A DNA stretch of 46,819 bases, taken from NCBI GenBank assembly GCA_041394885.1, contig JAWKHI010000053.1:1-46819 (forward strand), in the 5' to 3' direction. How positions within the stretch are numbered: the first letter of the stretch is position 1; each line of letters opens with the position of its first letter. Position numbers and translations under genes: made by a program. The stretch is from DSOI01 sp041394885. Its GTDB lineage: Bacteria > Acidobacteriota > Terriglobia > Bryobacterales > Bryobacteraceae. A model generated the notes under the pieces. It saw nothing but the letters and a program-made list of their open reading frames with translations. It searched no databases and had not been told where the DNA came from. This document shows positions 34,098 through 44,397 of this stretch, piece by piece.

Positions 34098-35351
34098 ATG
34101 GGATTTGCACTGACGCTGCTGTACGTCGCCCTGACGCTGTTGTCGGTGGCCGAGGCGATGCCGACGCTGGCGCCCTACCGGGTGCAGTTGGTGATTGCCA
34201 TTATCACGACACTGGCCTCGCTGGTTAGTGTGATGGTATCGCACCGACCGATTTTCAACACGCAAATGTTTCTCTGGTTTGGCGTGGTGGGGACGGTCCT
34301 GTTCTCGCGGCTGGCGCAAGGTTGGCTGGGCGGAATACCGCTCGCCTTTGCCGACTTCCTGCCGTCAGCCATGCTCTACGTGTTCCTATTCATCAACGTA
34401 TCCACCGAGCTCCGCCTGAAGCTCACCCGGCTCGTGTTGATCTTCGTCGGCCTCTATTTGGCTGGCAACGGAATCTCGGCGTATTACCACGATCTCGAAA
34501 GCCCCTACATCATGAAGCAGGCCATCCATCCGATCGTGACTCCGGAGGTGCAGTACCTGTACCGTGTCCGGGCGCTGGGGTTTCTCGAAGATCCGAACGA
34601 TTTCAGCCAGTTTCTGCTGTTTCTGTTGCCGCTGATCTTCCACAACTGGAAGCGAAAATCGTGGACGGTGAAGATGCTGTTCACCTTGCCGGCAGCGGGC
34701 GTGGTGCTCTACACGATGTATCTGACCCGGTCGCGAGGCGCGCTGGTCGGCTTGGCGGCAATCGTGGCATTCGCCATCAAGCTGCGCATGAACACGGTCC
34801 TGGCGGCGATAGCCTCCGTGGCGACTGTCGTGGTGCTGATCGGGTTGAACTTCGCCGGCGGGCGCGCTTTGTCGCTTGGCGGCGGGGCCGACCGCATCAG
34901 CATCTGGTCCGACGGACTCGGGATGTTCAAACGCTCTCCGCTCTGGGGCGTCGGCTACAATGCCTACGCCGACAACGCCGGAGGCATGACCGCGCACAAC
35001 TCCTATCTGCTGGCGCTGTCGGAAACCGGGCTTCTCGGGTATTTTTTCTGGCTCGGAATGGTGGTGACGGCCGTGCACCAGATCCAGGCGATGCTCGAGA
35101 ATACGCCAAAGGACTCGCCCAGCTATCCCTGGGTGACCACGGTGCGGCTTTGCTTATACGGATTTCTGGTGACCTCGTTCTTTCTTTCCCGCACCTACGA
35201 TTCGCCCACCTATCTGGTTCTCGGCCTTGTGGCGGCCGTCGCCTCGCTGCATCCGGAGGGATTGTTGCCCCACCCGATGTGGGCGATCACGACCGCAGGG
35301 CTGGCGCTGGGCACCGTCGTGTTCCTGTACGCGGTGGTGCGAATCGGCTGA
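34098..35351 (+). CDS. O-antigen polymerase/ligase family protein (Wzy/WaaL-like)
   Basis: A 417-residue membrane protein with about 11-12 helices. The large periplasmic loop region reads RVRALGFLEDPNDFSQFL, then LYTMYLTRSRGALVGL, followed later by SPLWGVGYNAYADN and MTAHNSYLLALSETGLLGY. The SRGA and HNSYL patterns mark the Wzy_C/O-antigen ligase family. With the flippase 8 bases upstream it is most likely the polymerase; a ligase role cannot be excluded from the sequence. The next gene begins 1 base after its stop. Confidence 0.87.
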   Translation: MGFALTLLYVALTLLSVAEAMPTLAPYRVQLVIAIITTLASLVSVMVSHRPIFNTQMFLWFGVVGTVLFSRLAQGWLGGIPLAFADFLPSAMLYVFLFINVSTELRLKLTRLVLIFVGLYLAGNGISAYYHDLESPYIMKQAIHPIVTPEVQYLYRVRALGFLEDPNDFSQFLLFLLPLIFHNWKRKSWTVKMLFTLPAAGVVLYTMYLTRSRGALVGLAAIVAFAIKLRMNTVLAAIASVATVVVLIGLNFAGGRALSLGGGADRISIWSDGLGMFKRSPLWGVGYNAYADNAGGMTAHNSYLLALSETGLLGYFFWLGMVVTAVHQIQAMLENTPKDSPSYPWVTTVRLCLYGFLVTSFFLSRTYDSPTYLVLGLVAAVASLHPEGLLPHPMWAITTAGLALGTVVFLYAVVRIG

Positions 35352-35352
35352 G

Positions 35353-36525
35353 ATGGGAGAACGGGCACTGCGAATTGCGGTGGTGACGCCGCTGTTTCCG
35401 ATCCGGGCCGAACCCTACCGCGGCAAGCCAATCTACGAAACGGTACGCCGCCTGTGCGAATTCGCCCAAGTGAAGGCATGGTGCTTGACGGCCCGTTACC
35501 CGGCGATGCTGCAGCCGTCGAGCTATCAATACCGGGATGTGGACACTGACTATCAGCCGGGCGGTGTGTCCACTGACTATCTGACTTATCCGGCCGTGCC
35601 TGTGCTGACGCGGCCGCTGAATGCATGGCTGGGGATGCGCGCCGTGCTGGGGCCTCTCCGGGAGTGGGCGCCGGATGTGGTGCTGGCCTACTGGCTTTAC
35701 CCGGAAGGCAGGAGCGCGCTGTTGGCCGCACGAAAGCTCGGCGCGGCGGCGGTGGTGGGGTCGCGTGGGTCTGACCTCAAGCGAATGCCGGACCGCTGGA
35801 CCCGCCGGATGACGGCGGCCACGGTGCGCCAGGCCGATCACGTGCTTACCGTGAGTGAGGATTTGCGGCGCGCAGCCATCTCTCTCGGGGCCGAGGCCAG
35901 CCGGGTGACAACGATCGTCAATGGATGCGATACGACCGTGTTCCGTCCCGGTTCGCGGCAGCAGGCCCGTCAGCAATTGGGGCTGGACCCGGCGGACGAC
36001 ATCGTGGTTTACGTCGGCCACCTGCAGAAGTCCAAGGGCATCTTCGATCTTTTGGATGCGGCGCGGAGGTTGCGCCGGCGGCGCGGAGGTCTGCGGACGG
36101 TATTCCTCGGCGAGGGAGTGGACGAAGCCGATTTGCGGATCCGGACCAACGGCGACGAGGGTTTCCTGCTGCCCGGCGCCAAACCGGCTCAGGAGGTGTC
36201 TCAATGGCTCGCGGCAGCCGATGTGTTCTGCCTTCCGAGCTATTCCGAGGGTTGCCCGAACGTAGTGATCGAAGCCCTGGCGTGCCATCGCCCGGTGGTG
36301 GCGACTACCGTCGGCGGGATTCCCGAACTGGTCGATGGAAACACGGGCATCCTGGCGCCGGCCGGTGACGCCGGTGCGCTCGAAGCGGCTCTCGACGCGG
36401 CATTGAGCCGGTCCTGGCCGGAGGAGGCTTTCGAGGGCGCCGGGTCGAGAAGTTGGGAAGAGGCCGCGCGGCAGACCTACGAAGTTTGCCTGGAAGCCGT
36501 GCGCCCGGCCTCGAGGAAGAACTGA
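35353..36525 (+). CDS. glycosyltransferase family 4
   Basis: A 390-residue GT-B retaining glycosyltransferase. RIAVVTPLFPIRAEPYRGKP begins the N-terminal domain. The C-terminal donor domain has IVVYVGHLQKSKGIFDLL, FCLPSYSEGCPNVVIEALA (EX7E) and PVVATTVGGIPELV. ATG 35353 follows the polymerase stop by 1 base (TGAG-ATG) and is chosen over the longer frame from 35227, which lies within the polymerase gene. Part of the same rightward operon. Confidence 0.92.
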   Translation: MGERALRIAVVTPLFPIRAEPYRGKPIYETVRRLCEFAQVKAWCLTARYPAMLQPSSYQYRDVDTDYQPGGVSTDYLTYPAVPVLTRPLNAWLGMRAVLGPLREWAPDVVLAYWLYPEGRSALLAARKLGAAAVVGSRGSDLKRMPDRWTRRMTAATVRQADHVLTVSEDLRRAAISLGAEASRVTTIVNGCDTTVFRPGSRQQARQQLGLDPADDIVVYVGHLQKSKGIFDLLDAARRLRRRRGGLRTVFLGEGVDEADLRIRTNGDEGFLLPGAKPAQEVSQWLAAADVFCLPSYSEGCPNVVIEALACHRPVVATTVGGIPELVDGNTGILAPAGDAGALEAALDAALSRSWPEEAFEGAGSRSWEEAARQTYEVCLEAVRPASRKN

Positions 36526-36531
36526 CCCGGC

Positions 36532-37608
36532 ATGCGGATCGCACATATCGTCGAAACGATGGAGGTGGGCGGGGGCGAAATGCTGGTGGCGCATCTGACG
36601 CGCGACCAGATCCGCCGCGGGCACAGCGTTTCGGTGGAATGCATGTTTCACGTGGGTCCGCTCGGCGAGCAGTTGCGAAGCGGCCAAGTCGAGGTCCACC
36701 TTCACAACGGTGCCAAGGCCTCCAAGCTGGCCATGATGAATTCCCTCCGGCGCCGTCTTGCGGCGGCGCGTGTGGAAGTGGCCCACTGCCACAACGCCAC
36801 AGCGACGATCTTCGGCGCACCGGCGGCGAGAATGGCCGGAACGCGCTGCGTGATCAGCACGCGCCACGGCGCCGTCCCTCCGCCGTACAAACGGAAGCAG
36901 GAGGTGCTGTTCTCGATCGCGGCCCGGTTCTGCGACCGGATTGTGGCCGTTTGCCAGACAGCGGAACGGAATTTGTCAGGAGCACCGCTGGCGGCCCGCA
37001 GCCGTCTCATGACGATCTATAACGGAGCCCAGCCGGCTCCGGCCGGGCCGGCAACCAGCGAGTTGCTGCGGGCCAAGACGGGTTGGACCGTGGTGACGGT
37101 GGGCCGCCTGGCGCCGCCCAAGGATCACGCCTCGCTGCTCGAGGCGGTGGCTATCGCCAGAAAGGCAGCTCCCGATCTGCGGTTGTGGGTGGTGGGGGAC
37201 GGCCGTCTCCGCAAGGGTTTGGAGGAGCAGGCGGCTTCGCTCGGACTCGGCGATACGGTGACGTTTTTCGGCGAGCGGCACGACGTCGGCAGTTTTCTCG
37301 CCGCCGCCGATCTGTTCTGTCTCTACTCGAACAGCGAGGGCGTTCCGGTATCGCAATTGGAGGCGCTGGCGGCGGGGCTGCCGATGGTGGTCAGCGACGC
37401 CGGGGGAATGCCGGAGGTGGCGCCTCCGGCCGCCAGCTCGGTGGTTGCCCGCCAGAATCCACCGGCGCTCGCCGAAGCCCTGGTCCGCTTCCGGCAGCAC
37501 CACAAGGAGCGCCAACAATGGGCAGAGGTGGCCAAGGCCCATTTCGAAAAGCATTTTACGCTCGAACGGATGTGCAGCAGCTACGAGACGCTTTATCGCG
37601 GCACGTGA
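36532..37608 (+). CDS. glycosyltransferase family 4
   Basis: A 358-residue GT-B retaining glycosyltransferase. RIAHIVETMEVGGGEMLV starts the acceptor domain, with HCHNATATIFG in the middle. TVGRLAPPKDHASLLEAV and FCLYSNSEGVPVSQLEALA (EX7E) with VVSDAGGMPEVA form the donor site. It is 6 bases downstream of the other GT4 and is the last enzyme gene of the heptose/Wzx/Wzy operon. It differs clearly in sequence from the preceding GT4, so it probably adds a different sugar. Confidence 0.92.
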   Translation: MRIAHIVETMEVGGGEMLVAHLTRDQIRRGHSVSVECMFHVGPLGEQLRSGQVEVHLHNGAKASKLAMMNSLRRRLAAARVEVAHCHNATATIFGAPAARMAGTRCVISTRHGAVPPPYKRKQEVLFSIAARFCDRIVAVCQTAERNLSGAPLAARSRLMTIYNGAQPAPAGPATSELLRAKTGWTVVTVGRLAPPKDHASLLEAVAIARKAAPDLRLWVVGDGRLRKGLEEQAASLGLGDTVTFFGERHDVGSFLAAADLFCLYSNSEGVPVSQLEALAAGLPMVVSDAGGMPEVAPPAASSVVARQNPPALAEALVRFRQHHKERQQWAEVAKAHFEKHFTLERMCSSYETLYRGT

Positions 37609-37737
37609 GAGAGTGGGGAGGAGCGGTTACGATACGTGAAATCTTATAAACATCTGAAAGCAAACATGTTCTGAGTTTCGATTTCCCAAGCCCGTTTCGT
37701 TTCCGCTCTAGCCTCGAAGCCGGAGGTAATGATCGCT

Positions 37738-39102
37738 ATGAAACGCATCCACCAGCGCAAAATCAAGGTGCACGAGAAAGTTATCGCGGCCGCGGCCATG
37801 GCTGCGGGATGTCTGTTCGGACAAACAACCGTCGATCTGCGGAGCCAGGCGCGGAACGTCGACTTTTCCCAGGCCGCTTCCACGCGGCCGCACAAATTGG
37901 GCGTGACGCTGCCCGCCGCCTGCGTGGCTGGAGAAACCTTCTTCAAGACCGACGCCCTGCCCGGACAGAACGTGTTCGGATGCACGGCTCCCAATATCTG
38001 GTCGCCACTGGGCAGCGCCGCTGTGTCGGCCGGATCCGGCGTCACTGCCGTGAATGGACAGGTGTCCACCGACGACGCAGTTGTGCCTTTTTACGCGGTG
38101 GGCAACGGAGCTCCTTCGCTGGCCTGTCAGCCGGGGCGGGACTTCTATACCGATCTCACCGCGAGGGTGCTCTATTCCTGCGTCGCGACAGACACTTGGA
38201 ATCAGGCCGGCGGCGGTGGCGCGGACGGTTCGATTCTGGCGCTAGCGCCATCGGCATCGATGGACAACGAGCGTGTACTGATCCCGCGCGACGGGTTGGC
38301 ATCGATCGACGGCGGGGCCAACAGCACCTATACGGTCGACTGGAATCCACTCGACCGCGGGCTAGCGTGGGCAGTGGAGGACTTCCTCACCGGAAACGTG
38401 ACCAGCGGCAATCTGGGCGCGATGGGCATTAGCCGCAATTCGGTGGGAACGAGTGGCTCGGTTAGCTATCCGGCAAGCCCGGCCGGACATCCCGGGGTGC
38501 TTCGCCTCACCACCGCGGCGACGGCTTCCAGCGGGGAATGGATCAGCGCCGGCTCCGTCTTCAGTCCTTACTTCAGCGTCGCTTCGGCCGACTGGGCCGC
38601 AACCGAATGGGATGTTCAAGCCATCCTCTCACCCGGCGCCAACTCGACCACGTTGAGCAACCTGAGGATGCGGACGGGTCTGGGTAATGGCGCCTCGACG
38701 GCAACCGGTTCGCTCGGCATCTTCGTCCGGTACGACACCGCCCTGGGCGACACCACGTTGCGATATCAGATCTGCGGCAGCGTGGGCGGCTGTGGTCTGG
38801 CCGCGTCAGGCGCCGACAGTCAGGTGGCTGACAGCGGAGTAACGCCGGTTGCCGGAGCTTGGTACCGCATCCGCATTCGCCGAGTCTCCAACGGAGTTGG
38901 CGGGAACCCGACCGTATATTTCACCATCAACGAATCGAACCAGCGCACCTTCTGTGCCTCCGGCTGCGATGCCACCCTGACGGCGATGCCCACCGTCGGA
39001 AACCTGATTCTCCAGGTGGGCTACTTCACCGACACCGCCGCTGCCAAGAGCTGCGATATCGACTGGTTCGCCTACCGGATTCGCGGACTGTCGCGGAACT
39101 GA
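37738..39102 (+). CDS. exported protein of unknown function
   Basis: About 454 residues. The N-terminus is basic, then hydrophobic (KVIAAAAMAAGCLFGQ), ending in a possible cleavage at G-Q; export is likely. The mature part is Gly/Ser/Thr/Ala-rich with paired cysteines (for example CGSVGGC, CASGCDATL, SCDIDWFAYRI). The C-terminal half (about 250-457) has a beta-sandwich look, with PTVYFTINESNQ reading like a lectin/laminin-G-type sheet, but no family is recognised. GGAGG at 37722-37726 is 2 bases from ATG 37729 and 11 bases from ATG 37738, so either start is possible. It precedes the heparinase-like gene by 32 bases and may be cotranscribed with it. No PEP-CTERM tag. Confidence 0.72.
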   Translation: MKRIHQRKIKVHEKVIAAAAMAAGCLFGQTTVDLRSQARNVDFSQAASTRPHKLGVTLPAACVAGETFFKTDALPGQNVFGCTAPNIWSPLGSAAVSAGSGVTAVNGQVSTDDAVVPFYAVGNGAPSLACQPGRDFYTDLTARVLYSCVATDTWNQAGGGGADGSILALAPSASMDNERVLIPRDGLASIDGGANSTYTVDWNPLDRGLAWAVEDFLTGNVTSGNLGAMGISRNSVGTSGSVSYPASPAGHPGVLRLTTAATASSGEWISAGSVFSPYFSVASADWAATEWDVQAILSPGANSTTLSNLRMRTGLGNGASTATGSLGIFVRYDTALGDTTLRYQICGSVGGCGLAASGADSQVADSGVTPVAGAWYRIRIRRVSNGVGGNPTVYFTINESNQRTFCASGCDATLTAMPTVGNLILQVGYFTDTAAAKSCDIDWFAYRIRGLSRN

Positions 39103-39134
39103 CCCGCGCCGAAGAGACGAAAGGACTGAACACC

Positions 39135-42100
39135 ATGAACAACGACAATCATTCGTCACAGCGGCCGGGCATCCTGGTTCTGCTCGGCCTCATCCTGCTC
39201 GCCTCCGGCGGCGCCCATGGCCAGACGCTTCGCCTCCGGACGGGAGGAACCGGCAGCACTCGCCACATCACACAAGCGACCCAGTCAACTCCCATTGTGA
39301 TCACCACCCTGGAGCCGCACGGCTTTGCCGACGGTGACCCGATTCACGTCCAATTCGTGCGCGGCAACACCGCCGCCAACGGGCACTGGTTCGCCGATTC
39401 GCTCACTTCGACCACGGTTGCTCTTTACTCAGACCAGGCTCTGTCGGCACCCTCGGCCGGCAATGGAACTTTCATAGAAGGTTCGGGTACGGCCGGTAAG
39501 ACAGCGCCCTACTCGCTGAGACCCCATCCGCATCGCCTTTTATGGGCCAACGATAGCGGGCTTGCCCGCATTACCGATCCCGATGGCGCCGGACCCCAAG
39601 TGGCTCCTGTAGTCATGACCGGCAATCCATGCATTTCCGCGGACCGCAGCGGCTGCACCGATTGGGATGCGGCGCGGCAGGCCGTCTCCGTCTTTGTAAG
39701 CCCCAACGGATGCGATGGAATCACGCCGGCCTTGTGCCCAACCGAAGAACTGCGCGTGAGCCAAACCCACTACGAGGTGAGTTTCGCCATCGTCCCGTTG
39801 ATTGCCGCTGTCATCTGGCATGCCGATCAATCCCAGATCCGCTATCTGCAGGCCGCCCGCTATTACCTGAACAATATCGAGCGCGTCCTGGTGAACGGCC
39901 GCTTTACCACCTGTTACCAGGGCTTCGTCCACTGCGGAGCCGGACAGGATAACGACTGGGCAAGCTTCGTAATGGCTGACTACGCAATGCTGTTCGAGCT
40001 CATCCGCGGACAACTGACGCCGGCCGAGATCGCCGTCTTTCGGCAGAAAGTCCTCAATGGAGTCGAGAATCCTGCATCGTTTTCCAATACCCTCGATAAG
40101 CAGCCCGGAGAAGCCTTCGCCGTCTCCGGGTCGAAGGTGGTGACTTTTTCCGGTGTCGACGCCACCGCCGTCTATTCACCGGGCGATTGGGTATGGCTCA
40201 AATCGACGCCCAAGATACACCGCGCCGATGAGGGCGATCTGGTCTCCATCACGTCCAATGGCACTGGCCTGTGTAACCTGACGACCACTTACTGGACCGG
40301 TGTGAAAGATAGCTTCATGACTGTCAGCGGCGCCGCGGAGGCGTCTCTGAATGGTGTGTGGTACACAGAGTCCAATGCCCCTCGCTTGGTGGCGCCTTTC
40401 GGAATTCAGTTCCTTTGTCCCGCCGTCCCGGCCGGCACTTATAACAATCCGTCACTCCAGGTTGTCGTCAACGGCAACATAAGTTCCGGCCCGACATGGG
40501 CCAAGATCGCCACGGTCGACTCTCCGACGCAGGTTACGATGACGGCCAACGTCACCATCAGCGCCTTCGGCGGCGAAGCCAGACATATCCAGCACTTCCG
40601 CGCGAAGCCCTGGACGACCTCCAATCAAGGGCTGATGTGGTTTGTTTCCAATCACGGTGCGGCGCCGAGCATCATCAACCGGCGTGGAACGACGAACTTG
40701 AACGGAGCCATCGACGATGCGCAAACCACCATCGCGGTCAACTCCGTGACGGACTTCCTCGACGCCCCGCCGTTTCACCTGCTGATCGACGCCGAGTTCC
40801 TGCGAGTTACCGCCATCAGCGGCAACAACCTTACAGTCGAACGGGGTGCGTTTGACACAGTGGCACGGTCACATACCAACAACAGAATTGTTACCTGGAG
40901 CCGCTTCCCAACCGGTGGACGTGACTGGAGCGGCGATTCCCTGGCCGCCGGGGACCCTCGCAACAACCTTGTACTCACCAAGCTCTTCGGCTACTTTATT
41001 GCCGCGATGGCCCTGGCCTCCGACGATCCGGTAGCCGTCACGGTCGCCGAGAACGCTTTCAACTGGTGGTACGACTACACCTACCCGGTGATTGACTCTT
41101 CCTGGACCGGCATCTCCATCGGCTCGTCCACCACCGGTTACCATGGAGGCCGCTGGATGGATTTCACGGTCCTCTGGGCAGAACGATACGCTCGTTCACC
41201 ACCCGTTTGCAGCCATTCGATTTGTTCGCCGGCCAGAAGTGGCTCAACGCCATGTACTATCCGATCTATTCCGGCATGCCGTATTACTGGCTGATCACTC
41301 CGCGGTTTGCCGACTCCGGCTCGGATGAGCAGACCCTTGAAAACGATGACTTCAAGCACGCCGCCATCTCCGCCAGCACGGTTGGCGGCGTTGCCGGTCA
41401 GCATTTTCGATACTGGCTCGAAAATACGTCTAACTTCCTGGACTTCGCGCAACAGGCCCAGACGAGCACCGGGAAGGAAGTGATTCCCTATTACCTTCTT
41501 TATCGCGGCGGCTGGCCCTCCGCCTCCGACTACCGCACCTTGCCTACCTATCGCTTCTTCACCCAGGTCGACTCGACGGTTAAGAAGCCGCTCGGCGTTC
41601 TATTCTCACGCGGCTCCTGGACCGATCCAACCGCCACGCATCTCACCGTGCTCGGCGCCTCGCCCGCCTACGATCACTGGGCCGGTTATCCGCCTCCGGG
41701 TGGCTACAAGATTGCCAAGTGCGCCAATAACCCTTGCACGCAAGGGGACGCCCGCGGCCGTCTGCTCGACGACGATGCCAACGCCGGCATGGGAAGCGCA
41801 GGAACCACCAACTACGTCGAAATCGGCGGCGCGAACAATCTCAGGCCCGGCACCACCACCGGCCTGGTTCACAGTGGGCAGAATTCCATCTGGGACCGTC
41901 AGTACGGATCGGCGTCTTCCGTTTACACGCGCATCGACACCACCGGGGCTTACAAGACCGCCGTCGGCGTCGCCTCTTCCAGCCGGCAAATCGCCCATCT
42001 CAAGCCCGCCGGACAGTCGAGCGACTACGTGATTGCCTACGATCACGTCCGCACCACCACTCCACAGTCCATCCGAACCCGGCTCTTTTACCGGATTCAG

Positions 42101-43996
42101 AAGAAGACACCTACTCCGACAGGCGTCCTTGCCGGCGACACGTTCGTCTACACCGACTCGATGTCGAACGCGCGCATCTCCACCAAGATTCTTCTCGGCG
42201 GAACCGTCACTCAGGGCACCAACACCGCCTACAGCATCCCGTTGACTCTGGACGGCGGAACCGCCACTGAGACGGAGTTCCTCGTCCTGCATCGTGTCGG
42301 AGGATCGCTCTCCGATACGCTCCCGTCCGTCAGCCTGCTCAATTCCGACAGCAACTTCCGGGCCGTCCAGGTCGATGACGCGAACGCTCCTCTGGTGGTG
42401 CTGCTTTCCAAGACGGCCCTTTCCGGCGCCTCCAACTACATCAGCGCATCGGTGGTTTCCACTCATGCCGGACAGGCTCGTTATCTTGTTGGCGGTCTCA
42501 CCGCCGGCACCTACGAAGTGAAACTCAACGGCAGTGTCATTCTGTCCGGGCTCAGCGTGGACGGCAACACCGAAACAATCGAGTTCACCGCGCCGGCGGG
42601 ATCGGTGGTGATCTCACAGACCGGCGCCGTCATCCTTGCTGTATCAGATTCCGAAATCCCGGTTTCCTGGACCACCGGTGATCCGGATCCCTCCGCTCGG
42701 ACATTTACCGCCTCTTGCCAGGACGCCGCCTGCACGCTTTCCGCGGCGGCAAGCGTACCCTGGTGTGCCGTCGCACCGGCTTCCGGCACCTCGCCTCAAA
42801 TCTTCTCGGTAACGTTGACTCCGTCGGGTTCCAGCCTCGCTCCGGGCACGTATTTCTGCCCGGTCGAAGTGTCCTCGCCAGTGGCCGCCAACAGCCCGGA
42901 AACGGTCACCATCGTTTTGACCGTCTCGGGCGGTTCCGCCGGCCCGCCCCAGATACTCACCGGTTCGCTCCCCGGCGGCGAAGTGGGTGGCGGCTATACC
43001 GCGCAACTCAGCGGCATTTGCTCCAATACTCCCTGTCTGTGGTCGGTCTCGGCCGGAGCGCTTCCGGCCGGTTTGAATCTGAGCGCTTCGACCGGCATCC
43101 TCAGTGGGATAGCCGCCGCCGCCGGAACGTCAGACTTCACGATACGGCTCACCGACACCGCATTGGTCTTCGCCGAAAAGCCGCTCTCGATCAGCGTTTC
43201 CGGCGATCAGCCCGTCACGGTGACTCACCTGTCGGGAGCTCTCAACCTGACCCTGAACACTCCGGCCAGCGTGTTGTTCAATGCCGCCGGCGGCTCCGGC
43301 AACTATACTTGGTCTCTCGACGATCTGGCCTCCCTTCCCGACGGCCTTGAATTCGCTTCCGGCCAAATCTCCGGAGCGGCCCGGCGCATCGGCAATTTCA
43401 CGGTCCTCGTCCGCGCCGTCGACGAAAACAGCCTCCAGGGCGAACTCGCCGTCACAATCACCGTCCGGCCGCCCGTGAACGGAACGCTCACGGTGCGCTC
43501 GGTCTCCACTGGAAACGCGACGGCTTCCGTGGTCGTCTCCAAGGCCGGGCTGCCCGCCGGGGAACCCTGCCAACTGGTCGTCCGGTCCTCGTCCGATCCG
43601 CAGACGCTTCCAGCCGCTGTCGCTACCGTACCGGCAGGCCGGGCAACCCGGAATCTGATTGTCTCCGGACTCTCTCCGGCCACGGCCTACACCTTCGACG
43701 CCGCCTGCGGCGTCGAAGGCGCCATCGTCTCGGCGAGCACCTCCAACCTCGGCGGCTCCACGAATCTGTCCTGGACCGGCACCCCGCCGCCACTGCTGCC
43801 GGTGTCCAACGTCCTGTTGGAACACGGTCCAACGGCCGCCCTTGGCTCGAACATCTCACAGAGCTGCGCCGCCTCCTGTCAGGTTCCGCTCGGCAGCCTC
43901 GCACGTGGCTCTATCCACTACTTCCGCTACTTCTGGCGCGGATCGGCCAACCAGGTCCTTGCCGAATCGCAGGTCACCGCCGTGATAGTACCCTGA
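39135..43996 (+). pseudogene. secreted heparinase II/III-like protein with FCCH, BACON, Ig-like and FN3-like domains, one frameshift
   Basis: One gene read in two frames. The first part (39135 to about 41185) starts with a signal peptide (ILVLLGLILLASGGAHGQ) and an FCCH-like domain (TTLEPHGFADGDPIHVQFV). An alpha/alpha-toroid region (YLQAARYYLNNIERVL, NQGLMWFVSNHGAAPS, TKLFGYFIAAMALASDD) follows. At about 41175-41195 a single base is missing and the frame moves; it resumes at RLQPFDLFAGQKWLNAMYYP. The second part (to TGA 43996) holds the heparinase C-like sheet (YDHWAGYPPPGGYKI, NYVEIGG), a BACON-like domain (about 42650-42930), two putative-Ig domains and an FN3-like end. If the shift is a sequencing error, the protein is about 1620 residues. 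Paralog of the decayed gene at 16556-20490. Confidence 0.78.
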
Positions 43997-44021
43997 CGAC
44001 GTCCGGTTGATACCGGGACCT

Positions 44022-44056
44022 GTTCCGGCACGGCTCGTCAAGGGCCGTGCCGGAAC
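44022..44056 (+). terminator. strong hairpin downstream of the heparinase-like gene
   Basis: A perfect 13-bp GC-rich stem: GTTCCGGCACGGC at 44022-44034 pairs with GCCGTGCCGGAAC at 44044-44056 around a 9-base loop. It starts 26 bases after the stop codon at 43996. A T-run (GTTTTTCC) comes only about 24 bases later, so it is not a textbook intrinsic terminator, but position and strength support transcription end or transcript protection. Confidence 0.6.
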
Positions 44057-44397
44057 CAGCCCCCGGCTTGGCCCCGGTAAGTTTTTCCTCCTGTGTCCGG
44101 TAAAAATTCCCCAATCCTTCATCCCCCGAGTTCCGCTACCCCAATCTGGCCGTTCCTCCTGCCCAATCTTTGCCGTCATCGATGCCATTGGCAGCGCAAA
44201 GTCTGGATTTCTTCGACGAAGCCCTCAAATGAGATGCTCGACTCCCCCATTTGTGCGACCGGAATGGGCTCCTCGTTGCTGCTGACTAGGGCCGGTCAAC
44301 CGAGGAACCGGCAGCGTTTCCGCCGATATTCAACTCCCTCCGTTCTGCCGATGGACTTTCAGTAAGCCGACTTTTCGGAAAGGAAACAGCCGTTATC
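44057..44397. other. intergenic region before the last secreted protein gene
   Basis: 341 bases. No reading frame of interest, RNA gene or riboswitch pattern was recognised. AAAGGAAA at 44380-44387 lies about 10 bases before GTG 44398 and is the likely ribosome site. The promoter of the downstream gene should be here, but no clear box is seen. Confidence 0.4.

Noticed and set aside
35287..36867. 526-codon open frame on the minus strand
   Set aside because: Antisense to GT4 genes with strong motifs; no domain recognised in the antisense product.
41170..41210. Programmed ribosomal frameshift
   Set aside because: No slippery heptamer or following strong stem was found at the junction; a simple one-base deletion or sequencing error explains it.
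43997..44397. Cyclic-di-GMP or other riboswitch before the secreted protein gene
   Set aside because: Only one strong hairpin is present, close to the upstream stop; no conserved riboswitch core was recognised.
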